A stretch of DNA of 64,000 bases from Sphingomonas yunnanensis (GTDB lineage Bacteria > Pseudomonadota > Alphaproteobacteria > Sphingomonadales > Sphingomonadaceae): the NCBI RefSeq assembly GCF_019898765.1, contig NZ_JAIOKB010000008.1, forward strand, positions 1 to 64,000. Direction: 5' to 3'. A program made the translations under genes and the position numbers. The notes beneath the pieces were generated by a model, which did not search any database, was not told where the DNA came from, and saw only the letters and a program-made list of their open reading frames with translations. Every line of letters starts with the position of its first letter. Position 1 is the first letter of the stretch. Below, in pieces: positions 25,107 to 34,198 of this stretch.

Positions 25107-26002
25107 TCGGGCTCAACCTCGTCTACGCGGTCGCCGGGCTGTTCTTCGCCGCCTGCGCCCTGCTCGGCGCGGTCGATCGGCGCTGGGCCAACGCGCTGTT
25201 CCACGCGCTGCTCGCCTTGTCCTTCTTCGCGGGCGACGCGATCGGCGACCTCGGCAACGGCGTGCTCGTGCTCGCGCTGGTCGCCACCGCAACCTCGGGC
25301 CGGATGCGCCGCGGCGAGCCCGAGACGGCGAACGAGCCGCACGGCCCGCTGCTCGCGCTGGCGCTGGTGATCCCCGCCGCCGCGCTCGGCGGCACGCTGC
25401 TGTTCAAGCGCCTGCCGACGCTGGTCGACTCCCAGCAGGCGACGCTGGTGGCGCTGACGCTCGGCGTGCTCGTCGCGCTCGCGCTCGGCCACTGGCGGCT
25501 GCGCGCGCCGCCGCTCGCGGGATTGCGCTCGGGGCGGCGGCTAATCGACGAGATCGGCTGGGCCGCGATCATGCCGCAGCTACTCGCCAGCCTGGGCGCG
25601 GTATTCGCGCTCGCGGGCGTCGGCGACGTGGTCGGCGGGCTGGTCGGCGGCGCGATCCCGGCGGGCAGCGTGCTCGGCGCCGCGATCGCCTACGGCCTCG
25701 GCATGGCGTTGTTCACGATCGTGATGGGCAATGCCTTCGCCGCCTTCCCGGTGATGGCGGCGGCGGTGGGCATGCCGCTGCTGGTGCATCAGTACGGCGG
25801 TGACCCGGCGGCGGTCGCCGCGATCGGCATGCTGGCGGGCTTCTGCGGCACGTTGCTCACGCCCATGGCCGCGAACTTCAACATCGTTCCCGCCGCTCTG
25901 CTCGAGCTGCGCGACCGCTACGGCGTGATCCGCGCGCAGGCGGCGACCGCGCTGCCGCTGCTCCTCTTCAACGTGCTGCTGTTATGGTGGGTGATCCGAT
26001 GA
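25103..26002 (+). CDS. DUF979 membrane protein (partner of DUF969)
   Basis: 299 aa with about eight or nine membrane segments. Family-typical parts are NLVYAVAGLFFAACALLGAVDRRWANALFHALLALSF, DEIGWAAIMPQLLASLGAVF, VMGNAFAAFPVMAAAVGMPLL and LTPMAANFNIVPAALLEL. The pattern, with a polar MGNAFAAFP segment inside a helix, suggests a transporter core. It overlaps both neighbours by 4 nt (ATGA at each end), so DUF969, DUF979 and DUF2891 form one translational unit. Confidence 0.83.
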   Translation: MIGLNLVYAVAGLFFAACALLGAVDRRWANALFHALLALSFFAGDAIGDLGNGVLVLALVATATSGRMRRGEPETANEPHGPLLALALVIPAAALGGTLLFKRLPTLVDSQQATLVALTLGVLVALALGHWRLRAPPLAGLRSGRRLIDEIGWAAIMPQLLASLGAVFALAGVGDVVGGLVGGAIPAGSVLGAAIAYGLGMALFTIVMGNAFAAFPVMAAAVGMPLLVHQYGGDPAAVAAIGMLAGFCGTLLTPMAANFNIVPAALLELRDRYGVIRAQAATALPLLLFNVLLLWWVIR

Positions 26003-26994
26003 CCAGGCTCGACCCCGCGCTCGCCGCGCGCTTCGCACGGATCACGCTCGACCATGTCGGGCGCGAGTATCCGTACAAGCTCGACCATGTGCTCACCGGC
26101 GCGCACGACGCGGCGCCGCCCGCGACGCTCCACCCGATCTTCCACGGCAGCTTCGACTGGCACAGCTGCGTCCACGGCTGGTGGCAGCTGCTGACGATCC
26201 GCCGGCTCTTCCCGGCGCTGGCGGAGGCCGAGGCGATTCGCGCGCGTGCCGACGCCATGCTGGTACCCGCCAAGGTGGCGGGCGAGCTCGCCTATCTCGA
26301 GCGGCCGACGAGCGGCGGGTTCGAGCGACCCTATGGCTGGGCGTGGCTGCTCGCGCTCCACGCCGAGGCGGACCGGCACGCCGCGCCCTGGGGCAAGGCG
26401 CTGGAGCCGCTGGCGCGCGCCTTCGCCGCGCGCCTCGCCGCTTACCTGCCGAAGCTGACCTATGCGGTGCGGGTCGGCACGCATTTCAACACCAGCTTCG
26501 CGCTGGTGCTGGCGCGCGACTGGGCGCTCCGACACGACCCCACGCTGGTCGAGCTGATCGACGCGCGCGCGCGCGGCTGGTTCGGCGAGGACCGCGCCTG
26601 CCAGGCGTGGGAGCCGTCGGGGGACGACTTCCTCTCCTCCGCCCTTTGCGAGGCGCTGCTGATGAGCCGCGTGCTGCCCGCGGTCACGTTCGGCGCGTGG
26701 TTCGACGCCTTCCTGCCCGACGTCGCGCGCGGCGAGCCGGTCACGCTGTTCCGGCCGGCGCACGTCTCCGACCGGAGCGACGGCAAGATCGCGCATCTCG
26801 ATGGGCTCAACCTCAGCCGCGCCTGGTGCTGGCGCCAGCTCGCCGCCGCGCTCGGCCCGCGCCACCCAGGCGCCGCGGCGATGCGCCACGTCGCCGCGGC
26901 GCATCTCGCCGCCAGCCTGCCGCACCTCGACGACGATTACATGGGCGGCCACTGGCTCGCCACCTTCGCGCTGCTGGCGGTGCTGTCGGGCTGA
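25999..26994 (+). CDS. DUF2891 protein
   Basis: 331 aa, soluble, all-helical in appearance. The opening LDPALAARFARITLDHVGREYPYKLDHVL and the segment HPIFHGSFDWHSCVHGWWQL are hallmarks of DUF2891. The conserved His and Trp residues there, and the ending DDDYMGGHWLATFALLAV, suggest an alpha/alpha-barrel enzyme like those acting on sugars or amides. ATG at 25999 overlaps the DUF979 stop; a GTG at 25984 is a weaker alternative. Function unknown; the link with 5-oxoproline is from context only. Confidence 0.82.
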   Translation: MTRLDPALAARFARITLDHVGREYPYKLDHVLTGAHDAAPPATLHPIFHGSFDWHSCVHGWWQLLTIRRLFPALAEAEAIRARADAMLVPAKVAGELAYLERPTSGGFERPYGWAWLLALHAEADRHAAPWGKALEPLARAFAARLAAYLPKLTYAVRVGTHFNTSFALVLARDWALRHDPTLVELIDARARGWFGEDRACQAWEPSGDDFLSSALCEALLMSRVLPAVTFGAWFDAFLPDVARGEPVTLFRPAHVSDRSDGKIAHLDGLNLSRAWCWRQLAAALGPRHPGAAAMRHVAAAHLAASLPHLDDDYMGGHWLATFALLAVLSG

Positions 26995-27023
26995 GACTTC
27001 ATCCATCCGCGGTGTTTTACCGG

Positions 27024-27102
27024 CGTGCTCCTGCGCACGCAGGAGCCTAGGGCCGCGGGGGCCATCTTCGTGGCCCTCGGCTCCGGCGTTCGCCGGCGCA
27101 CG
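27024..27102. repeat. Dispersed repeat, GCTCCTGCG type, copy 1
   Basis: Starts CGTGCTCCTGCGCACGCAGGAGC, an inner perfect hairpin (GCTCCTGC/GCAGGAGC), and ends CTCCGGCGTTCGCCGG then CGCACG. The outer ends are also inverted. Related copies are at 28342-28435 and 36304-36384. Confidence 0.75.
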
Positions 27103-27195
27103 AGCCGGTCCGGACGACGGCGCGTCAACCGCGCCGATCCCCCGCAACCAGCCGGCGCGCCGGCGGTTCACTGCGCAACACCCGTAGGAGGCACT

Positions 27196-27819
27196 ATGCT
27201 CGAACATGTTCCCCACTGGCTCGGCAACCTGTTGCACAACGTCCGCGCGGGCCATGCGAAGCTGGTGATCGTGCAGGACGGGATCGTGCCCGCGGGCGGC
27301 GCGCAGCTGACGCTCTCCAGCCCCGCCTTCGCCGACGGGGCGCGGCTGCCCGAGCGTTTCACCGCCGACGGCGAGGGCATGTCGCCGCCACTGACCTGGA
27401 CCGGGGTGCCCGCCGACGCGGTCGCGCTGGCACTGCTGGTCGAGGACCCCGACGCGCCCGCGCCCAACCCGCTGGTCCATGCGGTGGTATGGAACCTGCC
27501 GCCCGACTCGGCGGGGCTGGAGGAAGGCGCGATCGCGGCCGACGGGCGCGGCGCGTTCGACGGCTCGGACGTGGGCCGCAACAGCTATCAGCAGGAAGGC
27601 TGGTTGCCGCCCGACCCGCCGACCGGGCACGGCAGCCACGACTATGTCTTCCAGCTGTTCGCGCTGAGCGAGGCGGCGGCACTCGACGTCAGCCCGGGGC
27701 GCAGCGCCGTGCTGGAGGCGCTGCGCGGGCGCGTGCTCGCCGCTGGCACGCTGAGCGGCACCTACTCGCGCGGCGAGCCCGCCGGGATCGGGCCGGTCGG
27801 CGCCGCACAGCCCGCCTGA
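27196..27819 (+). CDS. YbhB/YbcL-type phosphatidylethanolamine-binding (PEBP) protein
   Basis: 207 aa. The PEBP core runs from about residue 35: LTLSSPAFADGARLPERFTADGEGMSPPLTW, then ALLVEDPDAPAPNPLVHAVVWNLP (the DPDAP anion-binding motif), and later GHGSHDYVFQLFALS, all characteristic of the bacterial Raf-kinase-inhibitor-like family. The first 30 residues form a non-conserved extension (LEHVPHWLGNLLHNVRAGH) often seen in proteobacterial members. ATG at 27196 has a consensus TAGGAGG 5 nt upstream, the best site in this region. Ligand unknown. Confidence 0.88.
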   Translation: MLEHVPHWLGNLLHNVRAGHAKLVIVQDGIVPAGGAQLTLSSPAFADGARLPERFTADGEGMSPPLTWTGVPADAVALALLVEDPDAPAPNPLVHAVVWNLPPDSAGLEEGAIAADGRGAFDGSDVGRNSYQQEGWLPPDPPTGHGSHDYVFQLFALSEAAALDVSPGRSAVLEALRGRVLAAGTLSGTYSRGEPAGIGPVGAAQPA

Positions 27820-27824
27820 GCCTC

Positions 27825-28286
27825 GTGCGCGATCCGACCCCCCGCCCGCTGCCCGCGGCGCCGCGCTGGCTCGGCCTCTCCGGGCTGCTCCCGCCCGCGG
27901 GCTGCGTCGCCGTCGCGCTCGCGCTGCCGGCGCTGCAGCCCGCGGCGACACTGGTGGGCGGGCTCTACGCCGCGATGATCCTGTCGTTCCTCGGCGGGCT
28001 GTGGTGGATGGACGCGCTCGAGCGCCGCGTCACCTTCGCGGCGCCTTACGTGCTGGCCGTGGCGCCCAGCCTCGTCGCCTGGGCGGCGCTGCTGGCGTGG
28101 CTGCTCGGCGGCGCACCGCCGGCCTCGTCGCTGGTCGCGCTGGGTGCGGCGGTGCTGGTCTCCCCGCTCGCCGACCGCGCCGCCTCGCCCATCGTGCGCG
28201 AGCTGCCCGGCTGGTGGGGCCTGCGGCTGACGCTCTCGGGCGGGCTCGGTACGCTGACGCTGCTGCTGGCGCTGCTGGCGCGGTGA
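27825..28286 (+). CDS. DUF3429 membrane protein
   Basis: 153 aa with four membrane segments (about 17-37, 42-60, 72-95 and 130-150). The motifs LSGLLPPAGCVAVALALP, YAAMILSFLGGLWWM and the ending WWGLRLTLSGGLGTLTLLLALL fit DUF3429, small inner-membrane proteins of unknown role. GTG at 27825 is 5 nt after the PEBP stop; no other start keeps the first helix intact. Probably co-transcribed with the PEBP gene. Confidence 0.75.
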   Translation: MRDPTPRPLPAAPRWLGLSGLLPPAGCVAVALALPALQPAATLVGGLYAAMILSFLGGLWWMDALERRVTFAAPYVLAVAPSLVAWAALLAWLLGGAPPASSLVALGAAVLVSPLADRAASPIVRELPGWWGLRLTLSGGLGTLTLLLALLAR

Positions 28287-28341
28287 AGGACCGGCCCTGT
28301 GAGTCCTCCCTTCTGGGGAGATCGCTGCGACCTTGCTGCCC

Positions 28342-28435
28342 CGTGCTCCTGCGGCGGCAGGAGCCTAGGCGCGCGCGCCGTGCCGCGTCGCTCTGCTTGA
28401 CCCTGGGTTCCGGCGTTCGCCGGAACCCAGGCACG
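28342..28435. repeat. Dispersed repeat, GCTCCTGCG type, copy 2
   Basis: CGTGCTCCTGCGGCGGCAGGAGCCTAGG opens it, and CCGGCGTTCGCCGG then CCAGGCACG closes it. Inner and outer ends are inverted as in copy 1. It lies between the convergent DUF3429 and VOC genes. Confidence 0.75.
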
Positions 28436-28496
28436 ACACGCGTGACCAGTGGCTCTCCTGACGACCTGCCGAGACCGGAGGACTGACGGCGCCTGC

Positions 28497-29405
28497 TCAG
28501 CCGTCCGGATCGGGCGCGGTGAAGGGCGAGCAGCACGGCTCGGTCACCGCATGATATTCCATCAGCTCGACCCGCGTGCCGTCGGGATCGTAGAGGTTGG
28601 CCTGCCACTTGCCGTCCAGCCCCAGCTGCGGGCCGTCGTGGCGGCCGGTCATCTTCTTGCCGCGATACAGGCCGGTCACTGCGGTCTGCATGTTGTTCAC
28701 GCCGAGCGAGAGATGGTTGAGGACGCCGAGCTGGCGCGCGTCGAGCGAGGCCTCGGTCACGCGCGAGCCCTCGCCGACCATCATATATTCGAGCCAGTCG
28801 CGCCCGTCGGGCGTCTGCTGCGACACCCAGTCGACCTTGGGCGGCTCGAACGACCCGAACCAATAAGGACGAAAGCCGAGCAGGGTGCGATAGAAGCCGT
28901 CCTCCTTGGCGCGATCGCGCACGGCATGGCCGATGTGGATGATGCGGCCGCTCACCGCGCCGGGGACCGCGGCGGCGCTGGCCTTCGACTCGACGAACTG
29001 CACCTCGTTGCCCTCCGCGTCGCGCGCGGCGAAGCGGCGCTCGTCCGCGCCCGGCTCCAGCGCACCTACTCCGGCGGCCCCGCGCGCGAGCAGCCAGGAG
29101 CGCAGCGCGGCGGCGTCGGGGGTGCGATAGGCGGCATGCGCGAACAGGCTGGCGCCAAGCCCTGCGGGCGCGGGCAGCACCTCGACGAATTGCGTGCCGC
29201 TGAACTGATAGCGCGCGCCGGCGCTATTCTCCGGGTCCGCCACCTTCCGCGCGCCGAGCACGCCGGCGTAGAAGCGCTCCGAGGCGGCGAGGTCGCGGCT
29301 GTACACCGCCAGATGCGACACGCCCGAGATGGGGGGTCGTTCGGGCGTGCGCGCGCCGATCGAGAAGACCGCCGCGATGATCATCGCCGCCCGCGTGAGC
29401 TGCAT
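28497..29405 (-). CDS. Exported VOC-family (glyoxalase-like) protein
   Basis: 302 aa. A signal peptide covers about 1-24. Two glyoxalase/VOC modules follow: about 27-145 (ISGVSHLAVYSRDLAASERFYAGVLG) and about 155-290 (GRIIHIGHAVRDRAKEDGFYRTLLGF, ending LYDPDGTRVELMEY). His and Glu metal ligands are visible in both (SHLAVY, NEVQFVE; IHIGHA, RVELME). Members catalyse lyase, isomerase or dioxygenase reactions; export to the periplasm is unusual for classical glyoxalases. Divergent from the fucose operon. Substrate unknown. Confidence 0.82.
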   Translation of the reverse strand: MQLTRAAMIIAAVFSIGARTPERPPISGVSHLAVYSRDLAASERFYAGVLGARKVADPENSAGARYQFSGTQFVEVLPAPAGLGASLFAHAAYRTPDAAALRSWLLARGAAGVGALEPGADERRFAARDAEGNEVQFVESKASAAAVPGAVSGRIIHIGHAVRDRAKEDGFYRTLLGFRPYWFGSFEPPKVDWVSQQTPDGRDWLEYMMVGEGSRVTEASLDARQLGVLNHLSLGVNNMQTAVTGLYRGKKMTGRHDGPQLGLDGKWQANLYDPDGTRVELMEYHAVTEPCCSPFTAPDPDG

Positions 29406-29740
29406 GTGAGACCCTCTCCTGCCGCGCCAAAGAAATGGCGTCAGGTCGATAGGTTAGCGGGTGCTAGCGCGCCTGTCACGGGGGCACGCGGGAAGGCGAG
29501 AGGGCCTTTTGCCCGGCTGGGTGCCCTCTCGAAGGACCGCGCGTGAGGCTACATGATACAGCGCTCAGACCCAGCGCCGCACGAGAGGCGCCGAGCGTCC
29601 ATGAAGGCTGAACCAACCGCAGCGCCTTCACCAGTGAAAACTCTCTTCATGCCGGTTGCGTCCCCCCCTTCCGCCGTTGTAGCGTCGCGGCAGGAGCGCT
29701 GCCAAAGCGAGCGGCCGCACCGGGCGAGGGAGAGGAAGCG
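29406..29740. other. 335-bp divergent intergenic region before the fucose operon
   Basis: It holds one clear structure, an inverted repeat GAGAGGGC (29498-29505) / GCCCTCTC (29523-29530) with a 17-nt loop that could be a leader stem. Promoters for the VOC gene (minus) and the fucose operon (plus) must lie here, but I cannot assign hexamers with confidence. The final AGGGAGAGGAAG is the ribosome binding site of the gene at 29741. Confidence 0.4.
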
Positions 29741-30532
29741 TTGCGCGCATCGATCAGCTGGGCGGCCGCCGCGGCACTGCTCGCCACCGTCGCGACGGCG
29801 CAGACCAAGGTGCCCAGTGATCCCTACGCCGACGATCCATCGGGCATCGTCGCCGATCCCTGCCCCACGCACCCCAAGCCGACGGACAAGGCGGCGGGGA
29901 CGATCGCGAACCTCCACATGCTCACGCGCGACCACGGCCAGCTCTGCCGCTATGCCGCGGCCAACCGCGCGCTCACCGATAAGCCGCGCGTCGTCTTCAT
30001 GGGCGATTCTATCACCGACAATTGGATCAACCTCGCGCCCGATTTCTGGCGCGACGGCCGCGTCGACCGCGGCATCAGCGGCCAGACCACGTCGCAGATG
30101 CTGCTGCGCTTCCGCCAGGACGTGATCGATCTCCACCCCCAGGCGGTCCACATCATGGCGGGGACCAACGACGTGGCCGGCAACACCGGCGCGGCCACGA
30201 TCGAGACGGTCGAGGGCCATATCCAGAGCATGGCCGAGCTGGCGCGTGCCAACGGGATCAAGGTCATCCTCGCCTCGGTGCCGCCCGCCGCGGCCTTCCC
30301 GTGGAGCCCGGACAAGCGCCCCGCGCCGCAGATCGCCGCGCTCAACGCCTGGCTCAAGGCCTATGCGCGCCGCACCGGCGCGACCTGGGTGGACTATCAC
30401 CCGGTGCTCGCCACGCCGGCGGGCGCGATGCGCGAGGGTCTGGCGAGCGACGGCGTCCACCCCACCGCCGCGGGCTATGCGGCGATGGCGCCCGTCGCGC
30501 TCGACTCGATCCGCCGCGCGCTCGGGCGCTGA
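29741..30532 (+). CDS. Secreted SGNH/GDSL esterase (first gene of the fucose operon)
   Basis: 263 aa. A signal peptide (about 1-21, ends TVATAQ) is followed by an SGNH hydrolase: block I GDSITDNW (Ser about 89), block II Gly in GISGQTT, block III GTND, block V SDGVHP with catalytic Asp/His. This lineage includes sugar O-acetylesterases, so it may deacetylate the fucosylated substrate. The TTG start has AGGGAGAGGAAG upstream; the signal peptide begins there. It is 2 nt before the fucosidase gene and heads a run of seven genes. Confidence 0.87.
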   Translation: MRASISWAAAAALLATVATAQTKVPSDPYADDPSGIVADPCPTHPKPTDKAAGTIANLHMLTRDHGQLCRYAAANRALTDKPRVVFMGDSITDNWINLAPDFWRDGRVDRGISGQTTSQMLLRFRQDVIDLHPQAVHIMAGTNDVAGNTGAATIETVEGHIQSMAELARANGIKVILASVPPAAAFPWSPDKRPAPQIAALNAWLKAYARRTGATWVDYHPVLATPAGAMREGLASDGVHPTAAGYAAMAPVALDSIRRALGR

Positions 30533-30534
30533 GC

Positions 30535-32166
30535 GTGGCCGCGATCCAGCGCCGCGGCTTCCTCGCCGGCTCGGCCGCGGTGCTCGCCGCGCGCGCCGGC
30601 CTCGCCGCGAGCCCGACCGGCACGGTGCGCGGGCCGGTCCAACCGACGTGGGAGTCGCTGCGCTCGCACTATCGCGTCCCCGACTGGTTCCGTGACGCCA
30701 AGCTGGGGCTGTGGTCGCATTGGGGGCCGCAGGCGGTGCCCGAGCAGGGCGACTGGTACGGCCGCTTCCTCTACATGCAGGGGCACCCGGTCTACGAACA
30801 CCACCTGCGCACCTACGGCCACCCGACGCGGGTCGGGATGAAGGACATCCAGAACCTGTGGAAGGCCGAGCGCTGGGACCCGCAGGCGCTGGTCGACCGC
30901 TACAAGCGCGTCGGTGCCAAATATTTCATGGCGCTCGCCTGCCACCACGACAATCTCGACTGCTACGACAGCCGCTATCACGCCTGGAATTCGCTACGCG
31001 TCGGCCCGAAGCGCGACGTCGTCGGCACATGGGAACGCGCGGCGCGGCAGGCGGGGCTCAAGTTCGGCGTGTCGAACCACGCCGCGCACGCCTGGCACTG
31101 GTACCAGACCGCCTACGCCTACGACCCCGAGGGGTCGCGTGCGGGCGAGCGCTACGACGCCTATCACCTCACCCGCGCCGACGGGCGAGGCACCTGGTGG
31201 GACGGGCTCGATCCGCAGCAGCTCTACACCGGCCGCCACATCGTCGCGCCCGACGGCATCCGCAGCGCCGCCGCCATGGGCAAGTGGCACGAGGCGCACG
31301 ACGGCCAGTGGATCGAGACGCCGCCCCCTGCCGACCCGCGCTACGCCGCCCAGTGGCTGCTGCGCCAGGCCGACCTGATGGCTAAGTACAAGCCTGACCT
31401 CTGCTACATGGACGATACCGCGCTGCCGTTCGGCGCGATCGGGGTGGAAGCGGCGGCGGACTATTACAACCGCGCGATCCAGTGGCACGGCGCGCCGGAG
31501 GTGGTGCTCACCGGCAAGAAGCTGGAGCCGCACCAATTGGGCGGGATCGTCGAGGACGTCGAGCGCGGCTTCAGCGACCGGCTGCGCGCCGAGCCGTGGC
31601 AGACCGACACCTGCATCGGCGACTGGTTCTACAACGTCGCCAGGCTCAACGACCGCAGCTACAAGACCGCCGAGGACGTGGTGCAGCGGCTCGCCGACGT
31701 CGTCTCGAAGAACGGCAATCTGCTGCTCTCGATCCCCCAGCCAGGTCACGGCGCGATCGACGCCGAGGAGGAGAAGATCCTGGACGCGATGGAGCGCTGG
31801 ATGGCGATCAACGGCGAGGCGATCTTCGCCTCGCGCCCGTGGCGGATCTATGGCGAGGGGCCGACGAAGGTCGCCGCCGGCGCGCAGAACGAGGAGGCGG
31901 CCAAGCCCTTCACCGCCGAGGACGTGCGCTTCACCACCCGCGCCGGCGCGCTCTACGCGCTGTTCCTCAAGCCGCCCGCCGGCACCGCGACCGTCGCCGC
32001 GCTGGCGGCGGGGCCGGAAGCGCCGGTGGTCGAGCGCGTCACGCTGCTGGGCGGCGACACGGTCGCGCACCGCCAGACGCCGCGCGGGCTCGAGCTCGAC
32101 CTGGGCGGACGCGCGCCGGGCGGGTTCGTCCCCGCGGTGCGCGTCGACGGGCGCGGGCTAGCATGA
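30535..32166 (+). CDS. Alpha-L-fucosidase, GH29
   Basis: 543 aa. The N-terminus has a Tat-type signal (QRRGFLAGSAAVLAA). The GH29 catalytic barrel begins near residue 40 with WFRDAKLGLWSHWGPQAVP and includes MALACHHDNLDCYDSRYHAWNS. The predicted nucleophile is Asp293 in PDLCYMDD, at the GH29 position. A beta-sandwich-like C-terminal domain follows from about residue 420. It removes terminal L-fucose, presumably outside the cytoplasm, feeding the FucP symporter encoded next (ATGA overlap). GTG start 2 nt after the SGNH gene. Confidence 0.9.
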   Translation: MAAIQRRGFLAGSAAVLAARAGLAASPTGTVRGPVQPTWESLRSHYRVPDWFRDAKLGLWSHWGPQAVPEQGDWYGRFLYMQGHPVYEHHLRTYGHPTRVGMKDIQNLWKAERWDPQALVDRYKRVGAKYFMALACHHDNLDCYDSRYHAWNSLRVGPKRDVVGTWERAARQAGLKFGVSNHAAHAWHWYQTAYAYDPEGSRAGERYDAYHLTRADGRGTWWDGLDPQQLYTGRHIVAPDGIRSAAAMGKWHEAHDGQWIETPPPADPRYAAQWLLRQADLMAKYKPDLCYMDDTALPFGAIGVEAAADYYNRAIQWHGAPEVVLTGKKLEPHQLGGIVEDVERGFSDRLRAEPWQTDTCIGDWFYNVARLNDRSYKTAEDVVQRLADVVSKNGNLLLSIPQPGHGAIDAEEEKILDAMERWMAINGEAIFASRPWRIYGEGPTKVAAGAQNEEAAKPFTAEDVRFTTRAGALYALFLKPPAGTATVAALAAGPEAPVVERVTLLGGDTVAHRQTPRGLELDLGGRAPGGFVPAVRVDGRGLA

Positions 32167-33392
32167 GCGGCGCGTCGATGCGGCGGCTGCCGCTGGTGCT
32201 CGTCGTCGCGCTCTTCTTCCTGTGGGGCGTCGCCAACAACCTCAACGACGTGCTGATCGCGCACTTCAAGAAGCTGTTCGTGCTGAGCGACCTCGGCGCG
32301 GGGCTGGTGCAATCGGCCTTCTATCTCGGCTATTTCTGCCTCGCGATCCCGGCGGCGCTGACGATGCGACGCTTCGGCTATCGCGCCGCGGTGCTGCTCG
32401 GGCTGCTGCTGTACGGCGCCGGCGCGCTGATGTTCTGGCCCGCCGCGGCGTGGCAGAGCTATCCCGCTTTCCTGCTCGCCCTCTTCGTGATCGCGAGCGG
32501 GCTCGGCTTCCTGGAGACCTCGGCCAACCCGCTGATGGCCAAGCTGGGCAGCGAGGACACCGCGGCGCGGCGGCTCAACCTGGCGCAGGCGTTCAACCCG
32601 CTCGGCTCGATCACGGGCGTGCTGATCGGCAGCCAGTTCATCCTGTCGGGCCAGTCCGGCCCGGTCACCGGCGACGCCGCGCGCGCCGCCGAGGCGGCGG
32701 CGGTGCAGCTGCCCTATCTCGTCATCGGGCTGGGCGTGCTGGTCTGGGCGGTGCTGATCCGGCTGACCCACTTCCCGCCGGTCGCGACCGAGCGCGACGT
32801 CGAGGAAGGCGTGGGTGCCGCGGGTGACTTCGCCGCGGTGGTGCGCTCGGCGCGGGTGCGGGGCGGCGTCGCGGCGCAGTTCTTCTACGTCGGCGCGCAG
32901 GTCGGCATCTGGAGCTTCCTGATCCGCTACAGCGAGGTGGCGGTGCCCGGCACGGGCGAGCGCACCGCGGCGCATTACCTGACGCTGTCGCTGGTGCTGT
33001 TCATGGTGGGGCGGTTCGCGGGCACCGCGCTGATGTCACGCGTCGCGCCAGCGCGACTGCTCGCCGGCTTCGCCGCGATCGCGGGCGCGCTGACGCTGGC
33101 GGCGGCGCTGCTCGGCGGCGGGATCGGCATCGTCGCCCTGGTGGCGACCAGCTTCTTCATGTCGATCATGTACCCGACGATCTTCGCCGAGGCGGTGCGC
33201 GACCTCGGCGTGCTGACCAAGTCCGCCGCGGCGCTGCTGGTGATGGCGATCGTCGGCGGCGCGGTGTTCCCGGCGCTGATGGGGCTGGTGTCGGACCGCA
33301 GCGGCTCGATCGTCCTGGCGATGGTCGTGCCGGCGGCCTGTTTCGTGGTGGTGCTGCTCTACGCGCTGACGCTGCGACGGGGGCGCGCGTGA
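32163..33392 (+). CDS. fucP: L-fucose:proton symporter, FucP-type MFS
   Basis: 409 aa with twelve membrane segments. FucP-family marks are the start LFFLWGVANNLNDVLIAHFKK (with the conserved Asn-Asp proton/sugar residues), QSAFYLGYF, LGFLETSANPLMAKLG, AQAFNPLGSITGV and SFFMSIMYPTIFAEAV. This subfamily carries L-fucose, and sometimes glucose or galactose, with H+. Overlaps the fucosidase stop (ATGA) and the lactonase start (GTGA). Context makes L-fucose the likely cargo. No TonB-dependent receptor for outer-membrane uptake is in the window. Confidence 0.9.
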   Translation: MSGASMRRLPLVLVVALFFLWGVANNLNDVLIAHFKKLFVLSDLGAGLVQSAFYLGYFCLAIPAALTMRRFGYRAAVLLGLLLYGAGALMFWPAAAWQSYPAFLLALFVIASGLGFLETSANPLMAKLGSEDTAARRLNLAQAFNPLGSITGVLIGSQFILSGQSGPVTGDAARAAEAAAVQLPYLVIGLGVLVWAVLIRLTHFPPVATERDVEEGVGAAGDFAAVVRSARVRGGVAAQFFYVGAQVGIWSFLIRYSEVAVPGTGERTAAHYLTLSLVLFMVGRFAGTALMSRVAPARLLAGFAAIAGALTLAAALLGGGIGIVALVATSFFMSIMYPTIFAEAVRDLGVLTKSAAALLVMAIVGGAVFPALMGLVSDRSGSIVLAMVVPAACFVVVLLYALTLRRGRA

Positions 33393-34198
33393 TCGACACG
33401 CACGTCCACCTCTGGCGCATCGGCGCCAACGGCCACAGCTGGCCGACGCCCGACCTCGCCGCGATCCACCGCGACTTCCTATTGGACGACTGGCGCGCTC
33501 TGCCCGGCGCGGCCGCGGTCGACGGCGTGGTGCTGGTGCAGTCGCAGCCCGACGCGCGCGACACCGCGTGGCTGCTCGCGCTCGCGGCGCAGGAGCCGCA
33601 GGTGCTCGCCGTCACCGGCTGGGTCAACGTGGACGCGCCCGACGCGGTCGCGGAGGTCAAGCGGCTGGCGGGTGCGCCCAAGCTGCGCGCGCTGCGCCCG
33701 ATGGTGCAGGACCTCGCCGCCGACTGGTACGACGAACCCGCGCGCGACCCGGTGTGGGAGGCGATGGCGCGGGCCGGGCTGATCCTGGAGGCGCTGGTCC
33801 GCCCGCGCCACCTGCCGAGCCTCGCGCGGCTCGCGGCGCGTCATCCCGCGCTCACGATCGTGATCGACCACGGTGCCAAGCCGGTGCTCGGCGACCTTAC
33901 TGAGTGGCAGGCCGACATGGCCGCGCTCGCCGCGCTGCCGCGGGTGCGCTGCAAGCTCTCCGGCCTGCTCACCGAGCGCCGCCCCGCCGATCCGCCTGAG
34001 GCGATCGCGCCCGCCGCCGCCGCGCTGGTCGCGCTGTTCGCGCCCGACCGGCTGATGTGGGGCAGCGACTGGCCCGTGCTCGCGCTCGCGGGCGACTATG
34101 CCGGCTGGCAGGCGCAGGCGCGCGCGCTGGTCCCGGCCGAGCATCACGCCGCGGTGTTCGACGCCACCGCCCGCGCCACCTACGGGATCGCCGCATGA
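33389..34198 (+). CDS. L-fucono-1,5-lactonase (amidohydrolase family)
   Basis: 269 aa, cytoplasmic. The amidohydrolase-2 opening IDTHVHLWRIG (HxH metal ligands at about 4-6), AVDGVVLVQSQPDARDTAWLL, LTIVIDHGAKP (His about 165) and LMWGSDWPV (Asp) are those of the fuconolactonase/rhamnonolactonase group (COG3618). It would open L-fucono-1,5-lactone to L-fuconate, the second step of the oxidative route. GTG start overlaps the fucP stop. Assignment rests on family plus operon. Confidence 0.87.
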   Translation: MIDTHVHLWRIGANGHSWPTPDLAAIHRDFLLDDWRALPGAAAVDGVVLVQSQPDARDTAWLLALAAQEPQVLAVTGWVNVDAPDAVAEVKRLAGAPKLRALRPMVQDLAADWYDEPARDPVWEAMARAGLILEALVRPRHLPSLARLAARHPALTIVIDHGAKPVLGDLTEWQADMAALAALPRVRCKLSGLLTERRPADPPEAIAPAAAALVALFAPDRLMWGSDWPVLALAGDYAGWQAQARALVPAEHHAAVFDATARATYGIAA

